DNA of 38,516 nucleotides from Candidatus Amesbacteria bacterium GW2011_GWC1_47_15 (GTDB lineage: Bacteria > Patescibacteriota > Microgenomatia > CAZETR01 > Amesbacteraceae), in the NCBI GenBank assembly GCA_001001375.1, contig LCNU01000006.1, forward strand, positions 1-38,516, read 5' to 3'. Within the stretch, counting starts at the first letter, position 1; each line of letters begins with the position of its first letter. This document shows, piece after piece, positions 1 through 11,747 of this stretch. A program made the translations under genes and the position numbers. A model generated the notes under the pieces. It saw only the letters and a program-made list of their open reading frames with translations. It had not been told where the DNA came from and made no database searches.

Positions 1-53
1 ACCAGACCCTGTTCCTTTTCCAACTCGCTGACAAGAGCAGGCAATAGATCCAT
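1..53 (-). CDS. 5' end of a CDS running off the window (MDLLPALVSELEKEQGL...)
   Basis: Open frame from an ATG at 53 on the minus strand to the window edge; too short to identify. Confidence 0.3.
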   Translation of the reverse strand, partial: MDLLPALVSELEKEQGL

Positions 54-116
54 ATCAGCATTTTAAGGGATAAGCGGGGAAAATACAGGCAGTGTCCCCT
101 CCCTTGTCCGGAAGAA

Positions 117-815
117 TTAAACGCGGGGGAGGGAAATGTCCTCCGTGAGATAAAACAAAGTTTCTTCCCCGGAAGCAGCACAGCGCATGACCTGATGTGA
201 ATTGGGAGTGAAGGTCGTGTTTTTTGAGATCAATTGTAAAGCTTGCGTGACAGGGGTCCAGAAATGTTCACCGAATCCGTTGGCCGGTTCCAAGGTACCT
301 GTTGGATCCTGTGCGCGGCAAACATGATACAGGGTATCTTCGAAAATTTGTTCAACGGGGAACCGGCGAATTTTACGGATGATGCCTGACAGCGAAAACC
401 GGGCAGACAGGCCTGTTTCCTCCAGCAGTTTGCGTGCAGCTGCCGCTTCTACGGCTTCCCCCGGGAGAAGTTTCCCGGAGATGACCTCGATATCTCCCAA
501 ATACGGCTGGCGGGCACGTTTCTGTAAAAGCACATTTCCCCCGTGAAACAAATAGCAAAGGACGGATATTTTGAAGGTCTCCCGGGCGGTGCCGGAAATG
601 TCCAGATACTGAATCAGTTTTTTGCCGTCGTCCGTCAGACTGTACCAAGTGTCCGTTTTGGAGACAACACCCTTTTCCTGAAGGAATTTGAGGTGATATT
701 TGTACAGATCGTTATCAATATCCTCCGGTCGGGCTTCGGAGTAAGTCAGTTGAGGTTTCCTGATAAAGGCGGAAAGAATCCTGTACTGAACGAAACTCAA
801 ATCCCGGTAGTCCAT
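117..815 (-). CDS. Winged-helix domain fused to a Nudix domain
   Basis: ORF 232 aa; wHTH-like N-terminus (YKYHLKFLQEKGVVSKTDTWYSLTDDGKKL), Nudix-like box GKLLPGEAVEAAAARKLLEETGL. Confidence 0.75.
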   Translation of the reverse strand: MDYRDLSFVQYRILSAFIRKPQLTYSEARPEDIDNDLYKYHLKFLQEKGVVSKTDTWYSLTDDGKKLIQYLDISGTARETFKISVLCYLFHGGNVLLQKRARQPYLGDIEVISGKLLPGEAVEAAAARKLLEETGLSARFSLSGIIRKIRRFPVEQIFEDTLYHVCRAQDPTGTLEPANGFGEHFWTPVTQALQLISKNTTFTPNSHQVMRCAASGEETLFYLTEDISLPRV

Positions 816-819
816 TATT

Positions 820-3164
820 TTAATTATTTAACCTCTTTCCCAACCGGGGGATATTGCGCAGGGGAAGCTTGATGATCTGAGCGGTGCGGCTGGTCAAAAC
901 CACCTGTTCCACGTTTTCATCGACTCCGATACAGGTAACGATCTTGCCTGTTTTGTCGTTGATGGAGGCGGCTTTGACTCCCTGACCGCCGCGCTTTTGC
1001 AAAGGCCAGTTTTTGACCGAAGTACGCTTGCCCAGGCCTTTTTCAGTAATGATGAGCACATCTTCGAAAACCTTGCGGCGTTTGTCGGTTACTTCCCGGC
1101 CAGCCGGAAATACTTCTTTCCCAACCACGAAATCACCGCTTTTCAACTCTATACCGCGGACACCCATAGTGTCGCGGGCAGTGGGACGGACATCTTCTTC
1201 CCTGAAACGAATGGATTTGCCTTCTTTTGAGACTATTAGAACCTGGTCCGTGCCTGTGGTCGGACGAACCCATTCCAGACTGTCACCTTGTTCCAATTTA
1301 ATGGCGATAATACCGGACTGGCGGATATGATCAAAATCTGTTAGCTTGCTTTTCTTGATCGTACCCCGGTGAGTGGTCATCAGGAGGAATTTGTAAGCAT
1401 CCTTTTTACCCAGGGAGAGTACCGTCTGCAGTTTTTCGTCCTGGGGGATATTTATCAGGTTTACCACAGCCTGGCCCTTGGACTGGCGGGAACCCTCCGG
1501 CAGATCAAAGGCTTTGACTTTGAAAACGCGTCCTTTGCTGGTGAAGAAAAGAATATCGTCATGTGTATTTGCAGTGAGCAACTGGGCAATTTCGTCCTCC
1601 TCTTTGGTGGTCATACCCGTGACTCCCTTGCCGCCGCGATGCTGGGTACGAAAGGCGGACGGATTTTGGCGCTTGATATAACCTGTGGAGGTGATGGTAA
1701 TTACGGTATCCTCCGATGGGATGAGGTCTTCGTAAGAAAATTCACCTACGGGGTTTTTGTGAACCCGGGTACGGCGCGGCTCAGGATATTTTTCCTTAAG
1801 TTCCAGGCCCTCGGTTTTTATAAGAGCCAGGATTTTTTCTCCAACGCGGCCAGGCGCCGCAACTGCATATCCAGAATCGCCACTGCCTGAATCTCCGTCA
1901 GACCAAAGCGTTCCATGAGGTTTTTTTTGGCCACATCGGAATCCGCAGACTCCCTGATTGTTTTGATCACCGCATCCAGATGATCCAGAGCGATCTTTAA
2001 CCCTTCCAGGATGTGAGCCCTTTCCCTGGCCCGGCGCAGGTCGTATTCCGAGCGGCGGGTGATCACCAGCTGGCGGTGTTTGATATATTCGGACAGAATT
2101 TGCTTTAATCCCAGAACCTGGGGAGTACCGTCTACCAGGGCGACGATATTAGCGGGAAAAGTGGTCTGCAAGGCTGTATGTTTGTAAAGATTGTTCAAGA
2201 GGGCTTTGGGTTTGGCATCGCGTTTCAGTTCGATAACCACCCTAATGCCATCCCGGTCCGATTCGTCCCGCAGGTCTGAAATTCCGTCGATTTTTTTATT
2301 GTGGACCAGATCCGCAATCCGGGCTACCAACTCGGCCTTGTTTACCTGGTAGGGCAGTTCGGAAATGATTATCTGGTTCTTACCTGATTTGGTTTCTTCT
2401 ATTTCCGCCTTACCCCGGACGACTATCCGGCCGCGACCGGTGGCATAGACTTCCGCAATTGCCTTGGAATCGTAAATAGCCCCGTGCGTCGGGAAATCCG
2501 GACCTTTGACAAACTGCATCAGTTCTTCCACTGAGGCTTCGGGATTTTCTACCAGGTGGACGATTGCGTCCACCACTTCGCCCAGGTGGTGGGGAGGAAT
2601 TTTTGTGGCCATTCCCACGGCAATACCCTCCGATCCCATTAACAGCAAATTGGGGAGTTTAGCCGGAAGAAATATCGGTTCTTTCAGGGTCCCGTCAAAA
2701 TTATCCAACAGGTCAACAGTTTCCTTGTCCAGATCTACCAGCATTTCCTCGGAAATTTTGGAAAGCTTGGCTTCCGTATAGCGCATAGCGGCAGGAGAAT
2801 CGCCGTCTATGGAGCCGAAATTTCCCTGGCCATCTATCAGGGGATATCTCATGGAAAATTCCTGGGCCAGCCGGACCAGGGCATCGTAGACAGGAACGTC
2901 TCCGTGGGGATGGTATTTGCCCAGCACCTCTCCTACAATTTTGGCAGATTTGCTGTGTTTGCCGGAATATTTTAAACCCATGTCGTGGCAGGCATACAAA
3001 ATCCGACGGTGGACGGGCTTGAGACCGTCCCGGACATCCGGCAAAGCCCGGGCTACAATTACCGACATGGCATAATCCAGGAAGTTTTTTTGCATCTCGT
3101 CCGTAATTTCCGCCTGAATAATGCGGGGGTTATCGGGAAGCTGATCTGGTGCAGTATCGGGCAT
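820..3164 (-). CDS. gyrA: DNA gyrase subunit A, split by an apparent 1-nt frameshift in a 6-A run (T6 at 1833-1838 on + strand)
   Basis: ORF 1818-3164 has the GyrA N-terminus ([34 protein letters not shown]) and ends ...[11 protein letters not shown]. Reading 7 As gives ...[91 protein letters not shown]..., which joins ORF 820-1614 and includes a GyrA-box-like QHRGGKG. Confidence 0.93.
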
Positions 3165-3179
3165 AAGGAAGCAATAAAT

Positions 3180-3196
3180 TCCGGGCCAAGCCCGGA
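3180..3196. other. Perfect hairpin TCCGGGC-CAA-GCCCGGA upstream of gyrA
   Basis: 7-bp perfect inverted repeat with 3-nt loop in the hppA-gyrA spacer. Confidence 0.6.
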
Positions 3197-3259
3197 CCCA
3201 ACCATATTACATTTTCAGGAGTCTTAAATCAAGGCCTTAGGGTCTGTTTAATCTGATAT

Positions 3260-5251
3260 TTAAACAAGCAGAGGAACCAACAGAAGGGCGATGATGTTGA
3301 TGATCTTGATCATGGGGTTGACGGCCGGGCCGGCAGTGTCTTTGTAGGGATCACCAACAGTATCTCCTGTAATCGCGGCCTGATGAGCGGGAGATTTCTT
3401 GCCCCCGAGATTACCCTCCTCGATATACTTTTTGGCATTATCCCAGGCAGCGCCACCGGTGGTCATAGAAATAGCGAGAAAGACTCCGGTGATAATCGAA
3501 CCAACCAGCGCCCCGCCCAAAGCCACCGGCCCCAGTATTAGACCTATAATAATCGGTGCCAGAACCGGAATAAGCGCAGGGACTATCATCTGTCTCAAAG
3601 CGGCCTGAGTTACCAAATCTACTGCCCGGCGGTAATCCGGCCGGGCTTTACCGGTCATGATGCCTTTGATGGTCTTGAACTGGCGGCGGACTTCGGTAAC
3701 CACTGCCCCGCTGGCGATGCCTACGGCATTCATGGCATAGGAGGTGAACAAATAAGGCAAAGCCGCACCGAGAAACAAGCCGGTGATGACCAGGGGATCA
3801 GATAGATCAAATACCAGATTCCGGCCCAGGAGTCTCAATTCCGCACTGTAGGCGGCAAACAAGACCAGGGCGGCCAGGGCGGCGGAACCGATGGCGTAGC
3901 CTTTGGTAACCGCTTTGGTGGTGTTGCCGACGCTGTCCAAAGCATCCGTTACCTCTCTCACCGAATCGGGAAGATCGCTCATTTCGGCAATACCACCGGC
4001 ATTATCCGTAATCGGACCGAAAGCATCGATAGCTATGATAATTCCGGTGGAGGACAACATACTGAGAGCAGCCAGCGCGACACCGTACAGGCCCGACAAA
4101 AGATAAGCCCCCAGAGCAGCCAGAGCCAGGAAGATAACAGGCCAGAAAGTGGATTTGAGGGAAAGTGCCAGTCCGGCGATGATGTTTGAACCGTGGCCGG
4201 AAACGGAAGCCTGGGCAAGGTTTTTGACCGAGGAGAATTTTTTGGAGGTATAGACTTCGGTGAAAAAGACCATCATGGCAGTGACGCCTGAACCGATGAG
4301 AGTGGCAAGAAAAGCGTTTATTAATGGGAGACCGGCGGGCGATAGATAGCGGGAAACCAGATAATAAAAGACCAGGGCTGAGGATCCGAGAGCAATAATC
4401 AGGCCTTTATACAACGCTGGCATGATGGATTTGGGGTCGTTTGTCCGGACAAAAAGACTGCCTAAAATAGAAGTGAAAACACCTCCGCCGGCAATGTAAA
4501 GCGGAAAAACGACTGCGGACGGAAAATCCGATCCGAATGTAAGACTGGCGATCAGCATAGCCGAAAGCAGCGTAACTACGTAAGTTTCAAACAAATCGGC
4601 GGCCATGCCGGCGCAGTCACCTACATTATCCCCTACCAGATCGGCAATGACCCCGGGATTCCTGGGATCGTCTTCAGGTATACCGGCTTCGATTTTGCCG
4701 ACCATGTCCGTACCCACATCCGCCGACTTGGTATAAATGCCACCGCCGAGACGGGCAAATACAGAAACCAGAGAACCGCCGAATCCGAGGCCGATCATGG
4801 CCCGCGGATCCCCCGTCCATGCATAAAACAGAGCCGTAGTCAGCAAAGCCAGACCGACGACCAGAAATCCGGTGACAGAACCACCCTGGAAAGCCATTGA
4901 TAGGGCCGGCCCAAGACCTTTTTGGGCGGCAGCTGCGGTACGGACATTTGCCCTGATGCTGGTATGCATACCGATGAATCCGGCCAGGGCAGATACAAAA
5001 CCACCGATAACGAAGCCGATGGCTGTAACTGATCCGAGCGCCAACCAGAGGACAATGGCCAATACTGCGCCGATGGCGGCCAGGGTGATTGCCTGACGGT
5101 TGAGGTAGGCAACGGCACCTTCGGCGATGGCGGCCGCCACGGAATTCATCTTTTCGTTGCCGGAGGGAGATTTATTTATGGTATAGAAGAGATACGCGCC
5201 GTAAGCTATTGCAGCAAGAGCAGCGGTGACGGCGAAGGGAATGGGGGCCAT
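3260..5251 (-). CDS. hppA: Membrane-bound proton-translocating pyrophosphatase
   Basis: 663 aa multi-[49 protein letters not shown] and [18 protein letters not shown] motifs. Confidence 0.96.
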   Translation of the reverse strand: MAPIPFAVTAALAAIAYGAYLFYTINKSPSGNEKMNSVAAAIAEGAVAYLNRQAITLAAIGAVLAIVLWLALGSVTAIGFVIGGFVSALAGFIGMHTSIRANVRTAAAAQKGLGPALSMAFQGGSVTGFLVVGLALLTTALFYAWTGDPRAMIGLGFGGSLVSVFARLGGGIYTKSADVGTDMVGKIEAGIPEDDPRNPGVIADLVGDNVGDCAGMAADLFETYVVTLLSAMLIASLTFGSDFPSAVVFPLYIAGGGVFTSILGSLFVRTNDPKSIMPALYKGLIIALGSSALVFYYLVSRYLSPAGLPLINAFLATLIGSGVTAMMVFFTEVYTSKKFSSVKNLAQASVSGHGSNIIAGLALSLKSTFWPVIFLALAALGAYLLSGLYGVALAALSMLSSTGIIIAIDAFGPITDNAGGIAEMSDLPDSVREVTDALDSVGNTTKAVTKGYAIGSAALAALVLFAAYSAELRLLGRNLVFDLSDPLVITGLFLGAALPYLFTSYAMNAVGIASGAVVTEVRRQFKTIKGIMTGKARPDYRRAVDLVTQAALRQMIVPALIPVLAPIIIGLILGPVALGGALVGSIITGVFLAISMTTGGAAWDNAKKYIEEGNLGGKKSPAHQAAITGDTVGDPYKDTAGPAVNPMIKIINIIALLLVPLLV

Positions 5252-5286
5252 GTTATGGGCTACATTATATAACAGATGTAATTACA

Positions 5287-5976
5287 GTGAAAAGGGGGAA
5301 GTTGAAATATGACTTATTGACATGCAGTGTCCCAGGGGGTATTTTGAGGATAATGAATTTGGAGCGACTGTTAACGGGCGAACACTTCAGACAAAAGAAC
5401 GTACAACCGAATTTGCTGGGAAAAGTCGAGGAAGTTAATGTCTGCCCATTCTACAATGAGATAAAGATGGGAGCCTGGCTGGCAGGTTTGGATATAAATA
5501 AATTTTCTACTTTAGCCAAGTTTTGCGGACATGAGATTTCTGTAAAAAGCGACGCAGGGTTAATTGCAGGTTTACCGGAAATTACATCTTCATTTCCATT
5601 TGCCATGTGCAACGAAGTAGTTAATCTATTAGAGGTTCAGCTAACAATGGTAACCGAGGGACAGATAAGCGGTCCGACCCCGACTGAAAGAAAAGCGGCT
5701 GCCAGGTGGCAGGCGGACCAATGGGAGCGGGAAGAAACGATAGAACAAACCTGGAAAAGATGGAAAGAGGCAGTAGTCAAGTCTTACCCGGAACTTCATT
5801 TAACCGGTGATAAAGTGTCGGACGAGGCCGCTGTCGAGCTGGTAAAGAAGTGGGTCGGTGTGTTAAGAAAGAAGGCTGTAGGGAATATGGATTTTATGAA
5901 CGCATCGTTCAATCCGGGCTCAAAATGTCCCCAGCACCCCCGGCCGGGAGAAGTAGATGGACAAATAGTTTTTTAG
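5287..5976 (+). CDS. Hypothetical protein (start possibly at the internal ATG MNLERLLTGEHF)
   Basis: 229 aa ORF filling the gap between hppA and gyrB; no family recognised. Confidence 0.6.
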   Translation: MKRGKLKYDLLTCSVPGGILRIMNLERLLTGEHFRQKNVQPNLLGKVEEVNVCPFYNEIKMGAWLAGLDINKFSTLAKFCGHEISVKSDAGLIAGLPEITSSFPFAMCNEVVNLLEVQLTMVTEGQISGPTPTERKAAARWQADQWEREETIEQTWKRWKEAVVKSYPELHLTGDKVSDEAAVELVKKWVGVLRKKAVGNMDFMNASFNPGSKCPQHPRPGEVDGQIVF

Positions 5977-5989
5977 TAATTTTCTCTTC

Positions 5990-7963
<1,974 letters not shown>

Positions 7964-8012
7964 TTATTTATATTAACAACTAAGGGTGGAGAATTCAAGC
8001 TGTGAAGTGATT

Positions 8013-8279
8013 TTATTTACCTTGAATTTTTACAGTCCGCCACTCAGAGTTATAGTAGTTTAAGACTAACGCCTCTTCTCCTGGAGGCAATGTTAACCGA
8101 CCCTTCATTGAAACCAGATTTTTCGACGTGGTTGCAGGAATAACCATTGTTCCACCTTTTTCGTCTCCAATTAGAGTAATAGGATTTTTTGATCCCCATG
8201 CATCTAACAGAAATAAAGTAACCTCGTCGTCCTTATGTACATTAAAGTTGTAATCTTTACTTCGGACCTCCAAAGTCAT
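8013..8279 (-). CDS. Hypothetical small protein (88 aa)
   Basis: ORF only. Confidence 0.5.
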   Translation of the reverse strand: MTLEVRSKDYNFNVHKDDEVTLFLLDAWGSKNPITLIGDEKGGTMVIPATTSKNLVSMKGRLTLPPGEEALVLNYYNSEWRTVKIQGK

Positions 8280-8318
8280 GCAAAGATTTTAACTTGTAGT
8301 AACTGCAAGTCAATGGTT

Positions 8319-8921
8319 TCAGAGTTTGAGGAACAGATTGGACATGGCTAGGCGGACGGAGACATTGGCATTTAAGTATTTGCGGGTATCGGTGATGAGG
8401 GAATAAGTTTCAGGAGTCAGAGAAGAAGAACCGGATTTAATTTGTAAATGGATATGCTGTTCCAGATCGTCCAGGAATTGCAGGGCGGAGACCTTGGTAA
8501 ATTTTTGTTTTTCCATTATTTCCAAACGCTCCCCTGCCCCGGAGGAAACGATTTTTTCGCAGAGAAGAGCGAATTGGTCTAATTGGGGCAATTGGTCTAA
8601 TTGGGGTAATTTGGATGGGATGATCTGGATCCGGGAAAGGATCGTTGGCAGCAGTTGATCCGGAAAAGAAGTCACTAAATAAATTTCACTGGCGCCGGGT
8701 GGTTCCTCCAAAGTTTTGAGGAGTGCATGCTGGGCGGGAAGAGTCAATTTTTCGGCAGAGTTTATAATCACAATATTTTTTTCGGACAGCACCGGCCTGC
8801 GGGATAGAAAATGACTGATCTGCCTGACTTCCCCGATACCGATTGACGTTTCGGGAGAAATAATCAGAATATCCGGGCCGGACGCGATTTGCGGCATGAC
8901 TGCAGTGAGGTAGGAATGCAT
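8319..8921 (-). CDS. holB: DNA polymerase III delta-prime-like (HolB/DnaX-family AAA) protein
   Basis: ILIISPETSIGIGEVRQISHFLSRRPVLSEKNIVIINSAEKLTLPAQHALLKTLEEPPGASEIYLVTSFPDQLLPTILSRIQII. Confidence 0.8.
   Translation of the reverse strand: MHSYLTAVMPQIASGPDILIISPETSIGIGEVRQISHFLSRRPVLSEKNIVIINSAEKLTLPAQHALLKTLEEPPGASEIYLVTSFPDQLLPTILSRIQIIPSKLPQLDQLPQLDQFALLCEKIVSSGAGERLEIMEKQKFTKVSALQFLDDLEQHIHLQIKSGSSSLTPETYSLITDTRKYLNANVSVRLAMSNLFLKL
8572..8607. repeat. Two tandem 18-bp units AATTGGTCTAATTGGGGY in frame inside holB
   Basis: Direct reading; 17/18 identity between units; encodes (L)PQLDQLPQLDQ on the minus strand. Confidence 0.85.
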
Positions 8922-8936
8922 GTTATTATTATTATA
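8921..8936. promoter_or_regulatory. Overlapping bidirectional -10 boxes between divergent holB and pilB
   Basis: + strand TGT-TATTAT (921-929); - strand TATAAT (936-931); only 14 bp separate the start codons. Confidence 0.5.
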
Positions 8937-10678
8937 TGCCTGCCCAAAGGACTGACTTGACGTCTGATTCGCCTGACGAATCCGCTATTAACGCTTTGGT
9001 ACAGGAAGGGAAACTCAAAACAAAGGATCAGGAGAGGGCTAAACTGGCATTTATTTCCACCGGTGAGCCGATGAGCGAATGGGTGATCAAACAGGGATTA
9101 GTAACGGAAGACGACGTGCTGATGGCGGGGGCAAAAAGCGCTAATATTCCGTTTGTAAAACTCGAAGACAAAGCCATGTCCCCCATAGCTTTGGGGTACG
9201 TGGATCGGGCAGTAGCATCGCGCCTGAAAGCCATACCTTTTGATTACAAGCCATCCACAGGAGAGTTGTATGTGGCTATGGCAAATCCCCTGGATTTGGC
9301 TGCAGTGGAATTTCTGGAGAAAAAAACCGGCATTAAGGTCAAAATATTTGCGGCATCACCGGCGGAAGTCAAAGACAGCATCGATTCCAAGTATGAACAG
9401 AGCCTATCTACCGAAGTCACGGCCGCACTCAAAGAAGCAGGAACATCGGGTAATGTAGAAGTTAAGACAGTAAACATCCGGAAAGTAAATGAGCTGATCA
9501 GAGAGGCGCCAATTGCCAAAATAGTCACCACGATTTTGGAATTTGCCATAAAGTCCCGTGCTTCCGACGTGCATATCGAACCATTGGAAGAAAGGACAAG
9601 AGTACGATATCGGATTGACGGAATACTGCATGAGAAACTGGTGCTGCCGAGGAAAATACACGACTCGCTTATTTCGAGGGTAAAGATTTTGTCTGATATG
9701 AAAATTGACGAAAAGAGAACTCCCCAGGACGGAAGATTTAATTTTCAGACAGACGTGGAAGAAGTTGATCTGCGCGTATCTTCCTTACCTACCGTGCACG
9801 GAGAAAAAATTGTCATGAGGCTTTTGAAAAAAACGGGTGCAGTGCCTACTTTACCTGAACTTGGCCTGCGGGGACGGGCTTTGAAAAACCTTGAGGAAGC
9901 CGTACTTCGTCCTCACGGAATTATATTGGTTACCGGGCCGACAGGTTCGGGAAAAACTACGACCCTATATTCCATTCTTTCGCGGATAAACACAATTAAA
10001 GTAAATATTCTGACGCTGGAGGACCCGGTGGAATATCAGATAGGAGGGGTAAATCAGGTCCAGATCAACCCTCAAGCGGGACTGACATTTGCATCCGGGC
10101 TGCGGTCTTTTCTTCGCCAGGACCCTAACATTATCATGGTTGGAGAGGTACGCGACGAAGAAACCGCGGAGCTGGCAATCCAGGCTGCGCTGACCGGGCA
10201 CCTGGTGTTTTCCACTCTGCATACAAATAACGCATCCGGGGCTTTGCCCAGGCTTTTGGATATGCAGTCCGAGCCTTACCTACTGGCTTCCACTATTACG
10301 GCGATAGTCGGGCAGAGGGTAGTACGCCGCGTTTGTGATACCTGCCGCAAGGAGTACCGGCCCAATCCTGAAGTGGAAGCAGATATCAGGCAAGTACTGG
10401 GAAGTCTGATGCCGCATGTTAAAGAACCTATGAAATTATTGAAAGGCGAGGGCTGCCAGCAGTGCGGCAATACCGGGTACCAGGGAAGAGTGGGAATATT
10501 TGAAGTGCTGCCGATGACTGAAAAAATCGGCAGATTGATTTTGGAAAGGGCTTCCAGCGTGCAGATCGAAAAAGTGGCGGTGGACGAAGGGATGATATCC
10601 ATGAAGCAGGACGGTTATATGAAAGCAGTCGAGGGAGTTACATCCATTGACGAAGTGCTGAGAGTTGCGCAAGAATAG
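8936..10678 (+). CDS. pilB: Type IV pilus assembly ATPase PilB
   Basis: 580 aa GspE/PilB: GPTGSGKTTTLYSIL, EDPVEYQIGGVNQVQINPQAGLTF, CDTCRKEY..CQQCGNTGY zinc motif. Confidence 0.97.
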   Translation: MPAQRTDLTSDSPDESAINALVQEGKLKTKDQERAKLAFISTGEPMSEWVIKQGLVTEDDVLMAGAKSANIPFVKLEDKAMSPIALGYVDRAVASRLKAIPFDYKPSTGELYVAMANPLDLAAVEFLEKKTGIKVKIFAASPAEVKDSIDSKYEQSLSTEVTAALKEAGTSGNVEVKTVNIRKVNELIREAPIAKIVTTILEFAIKSRASDVHIEPLEERTRVRYRIDGILHEKLVLPRKIHDSLISRVKILSDMKIDEKRTPQDGRFNFQTDVEEVDLRVSSLPTVHGEKIVMRLLKKTGAVPTLPELGLRGRALKNLEEAVLRPHGIILVTGPTGSGKTTTLYSILSRINTIKVNILTLEDPVEYQIGGVNQVQINPQAGLTFASGLRSFLRQDPNIIMVGEVRDEETAELAIQAALTGHLVFSTLHTNNASGALPRLLDMQSEPYLLASTITAIVGQRVVRRVCDTCRKEYRPNPEVEADIRQVLGSLMPHVKEPMKLLKGEGCQQCGNTGYQGRVGIFEVLPMTEKIGRLILERASSVQIEKVAVDEGMISMKQDGYMKAVEGVTSIDEVLRVAQE

Positions 10679-10682
10679 AGTC

Positions 10683-11747
10683 ATGACCATTCAACAGCTA
10701 TTGCAATACACGGTAGAGAAAGGAGCTTCCGACCTGCACCTCATAGCCGGTTCCCCTCCCCTGGTAAGGTTGGACGGTCTTTTGGTGCCGACTGCCGGCG
10801 AAGAGGTAATGACCCCCACCCGGGTGGAACAACTGATGGAAGGAATTCTTTCCCCCGAACAGAAACAGGTGCTTGAAGTGAACAAGGAGCTGGATTTTTC
10901 GTTTGCCTACGGGGAGAAAGCCCGGTACAGGGTAAACGCCTATTTCCAACGGAATACCCTGGCGGGCAGTTTTCGCCTTATTGCCAAGGAAATTCCCGAC
11001 ATTGATTCTCTGGGGCTGCCAAAAATAGCACATGATTTCGCGACTTTGAGGCAGGGATTTGTATTGGTAACCGGACCTACCGGGCATGGTAAATCCACTA
11101 CTTTGGCGGCAATACTTGAGGAAATCAACCAGACACGCCCTGTGCATATCGTAACTATCGAAGACCCGATAGAGTACGTGTATACACCGGCGAGGGCGGT
11201 AATATCACAGAGAGAAATACATAATGATACCCATTCATGGGATATCGCCCTCAGGTCGGCCCTGCGCGAGGATCCGGATATAGTACTGATCGGAGAGATG
11301 CGCGATTTTGAGACGATAGCCGCCGCTTTGACTATCGCTGAAACGGGACATCTGGTGTTTGCCACCCTGCATACCAATTCCGCCTCCCAGACGGTGGATA
11401 GAATTGTGGACGTATTTCCGGAAAATCAGCAGCCGCAAGTCCGGGCCCAGCTGGCAGCAAACCTGGAGGCAGTATTTTCACAGAGACTGGTGCCCAAAAT
11501 CAACGGAGGCAGGACTGCGGCCTATGAAATAATGGTGGGGACGTCTGCTGTGAGGACTGCTATTCGTGAAGGAAGGACCCACATGCTGGACAATATTATT
11601 ATGACTTCGTCCGAGTATGGAATGGTTTCTTTGGAAGGCACGCTGGCCAAGCTGACCCGGGAAAGTGTGATTAGCTTGGAGATTGCCCAGGCGTTTGCGC
11701 TTCGGCCGGCTGATGTATCCCGGTTTATCCGGGGCGGTGCGTCATGA
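10683..11747 (+). CDS. pilT: Twitching motility ATPase PilT
   Basis: GPTGHGKSTTLAAILEEIN, EDPIEYVYTP, GEMRDFETI; ATG at 10683 preferred over the TTG-started ORF at 10665. Confidence 0.96.
   Translation: MTIQQLLQYTVEKGASDLHLIAGSPPLVRLDGLLVPTAGEEVMTPTRVEQLMEGILSPEQKQVLEVNKELDFSFAYGEKARYRVNAYFQRNTLAGSFRLIAKEIPDIDSLGLPKIAHDFATLRQGFVLVTGPTGHGKSTTLAAILEEINQTRPVHIVTIEDPIEYVYTPARAVISQREIHNDTHSWDIALRSALREDPDIVLIGEMRDFETIAAALTIAETGHLVFATLHTNSASQTVDRIVDVFPENQQPQVRAQLAANLEAVFSQRLVPKINGGRTAAYEIMVGTSAVRTAIREGRTHMLDNIIMTSSEYGMVSLEGTLAKLTRESVISLEIAQAFALRPADVSRFIRGGAS

Noticed and set aside
373-872. Antisense and out-of-frame ORFs over the Nudix gene and elsewhere in the supplied track (e.g. 543-872, 997-1230, 2506-2781, 23665-23847, 35224-35616)
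   Set aside because: They overlap genes with clear family motifs on the other frame and have no recognisable domains; typical shadow ORFs of GC-moderate coding DNA.
820-3164. Two separate genes, or a ParC-type split topoisomerase
   Set aside because: The sequence between the two ORFs continues the same protein in one alternate frame and includes the GyrA box; a single frameshift explains it.
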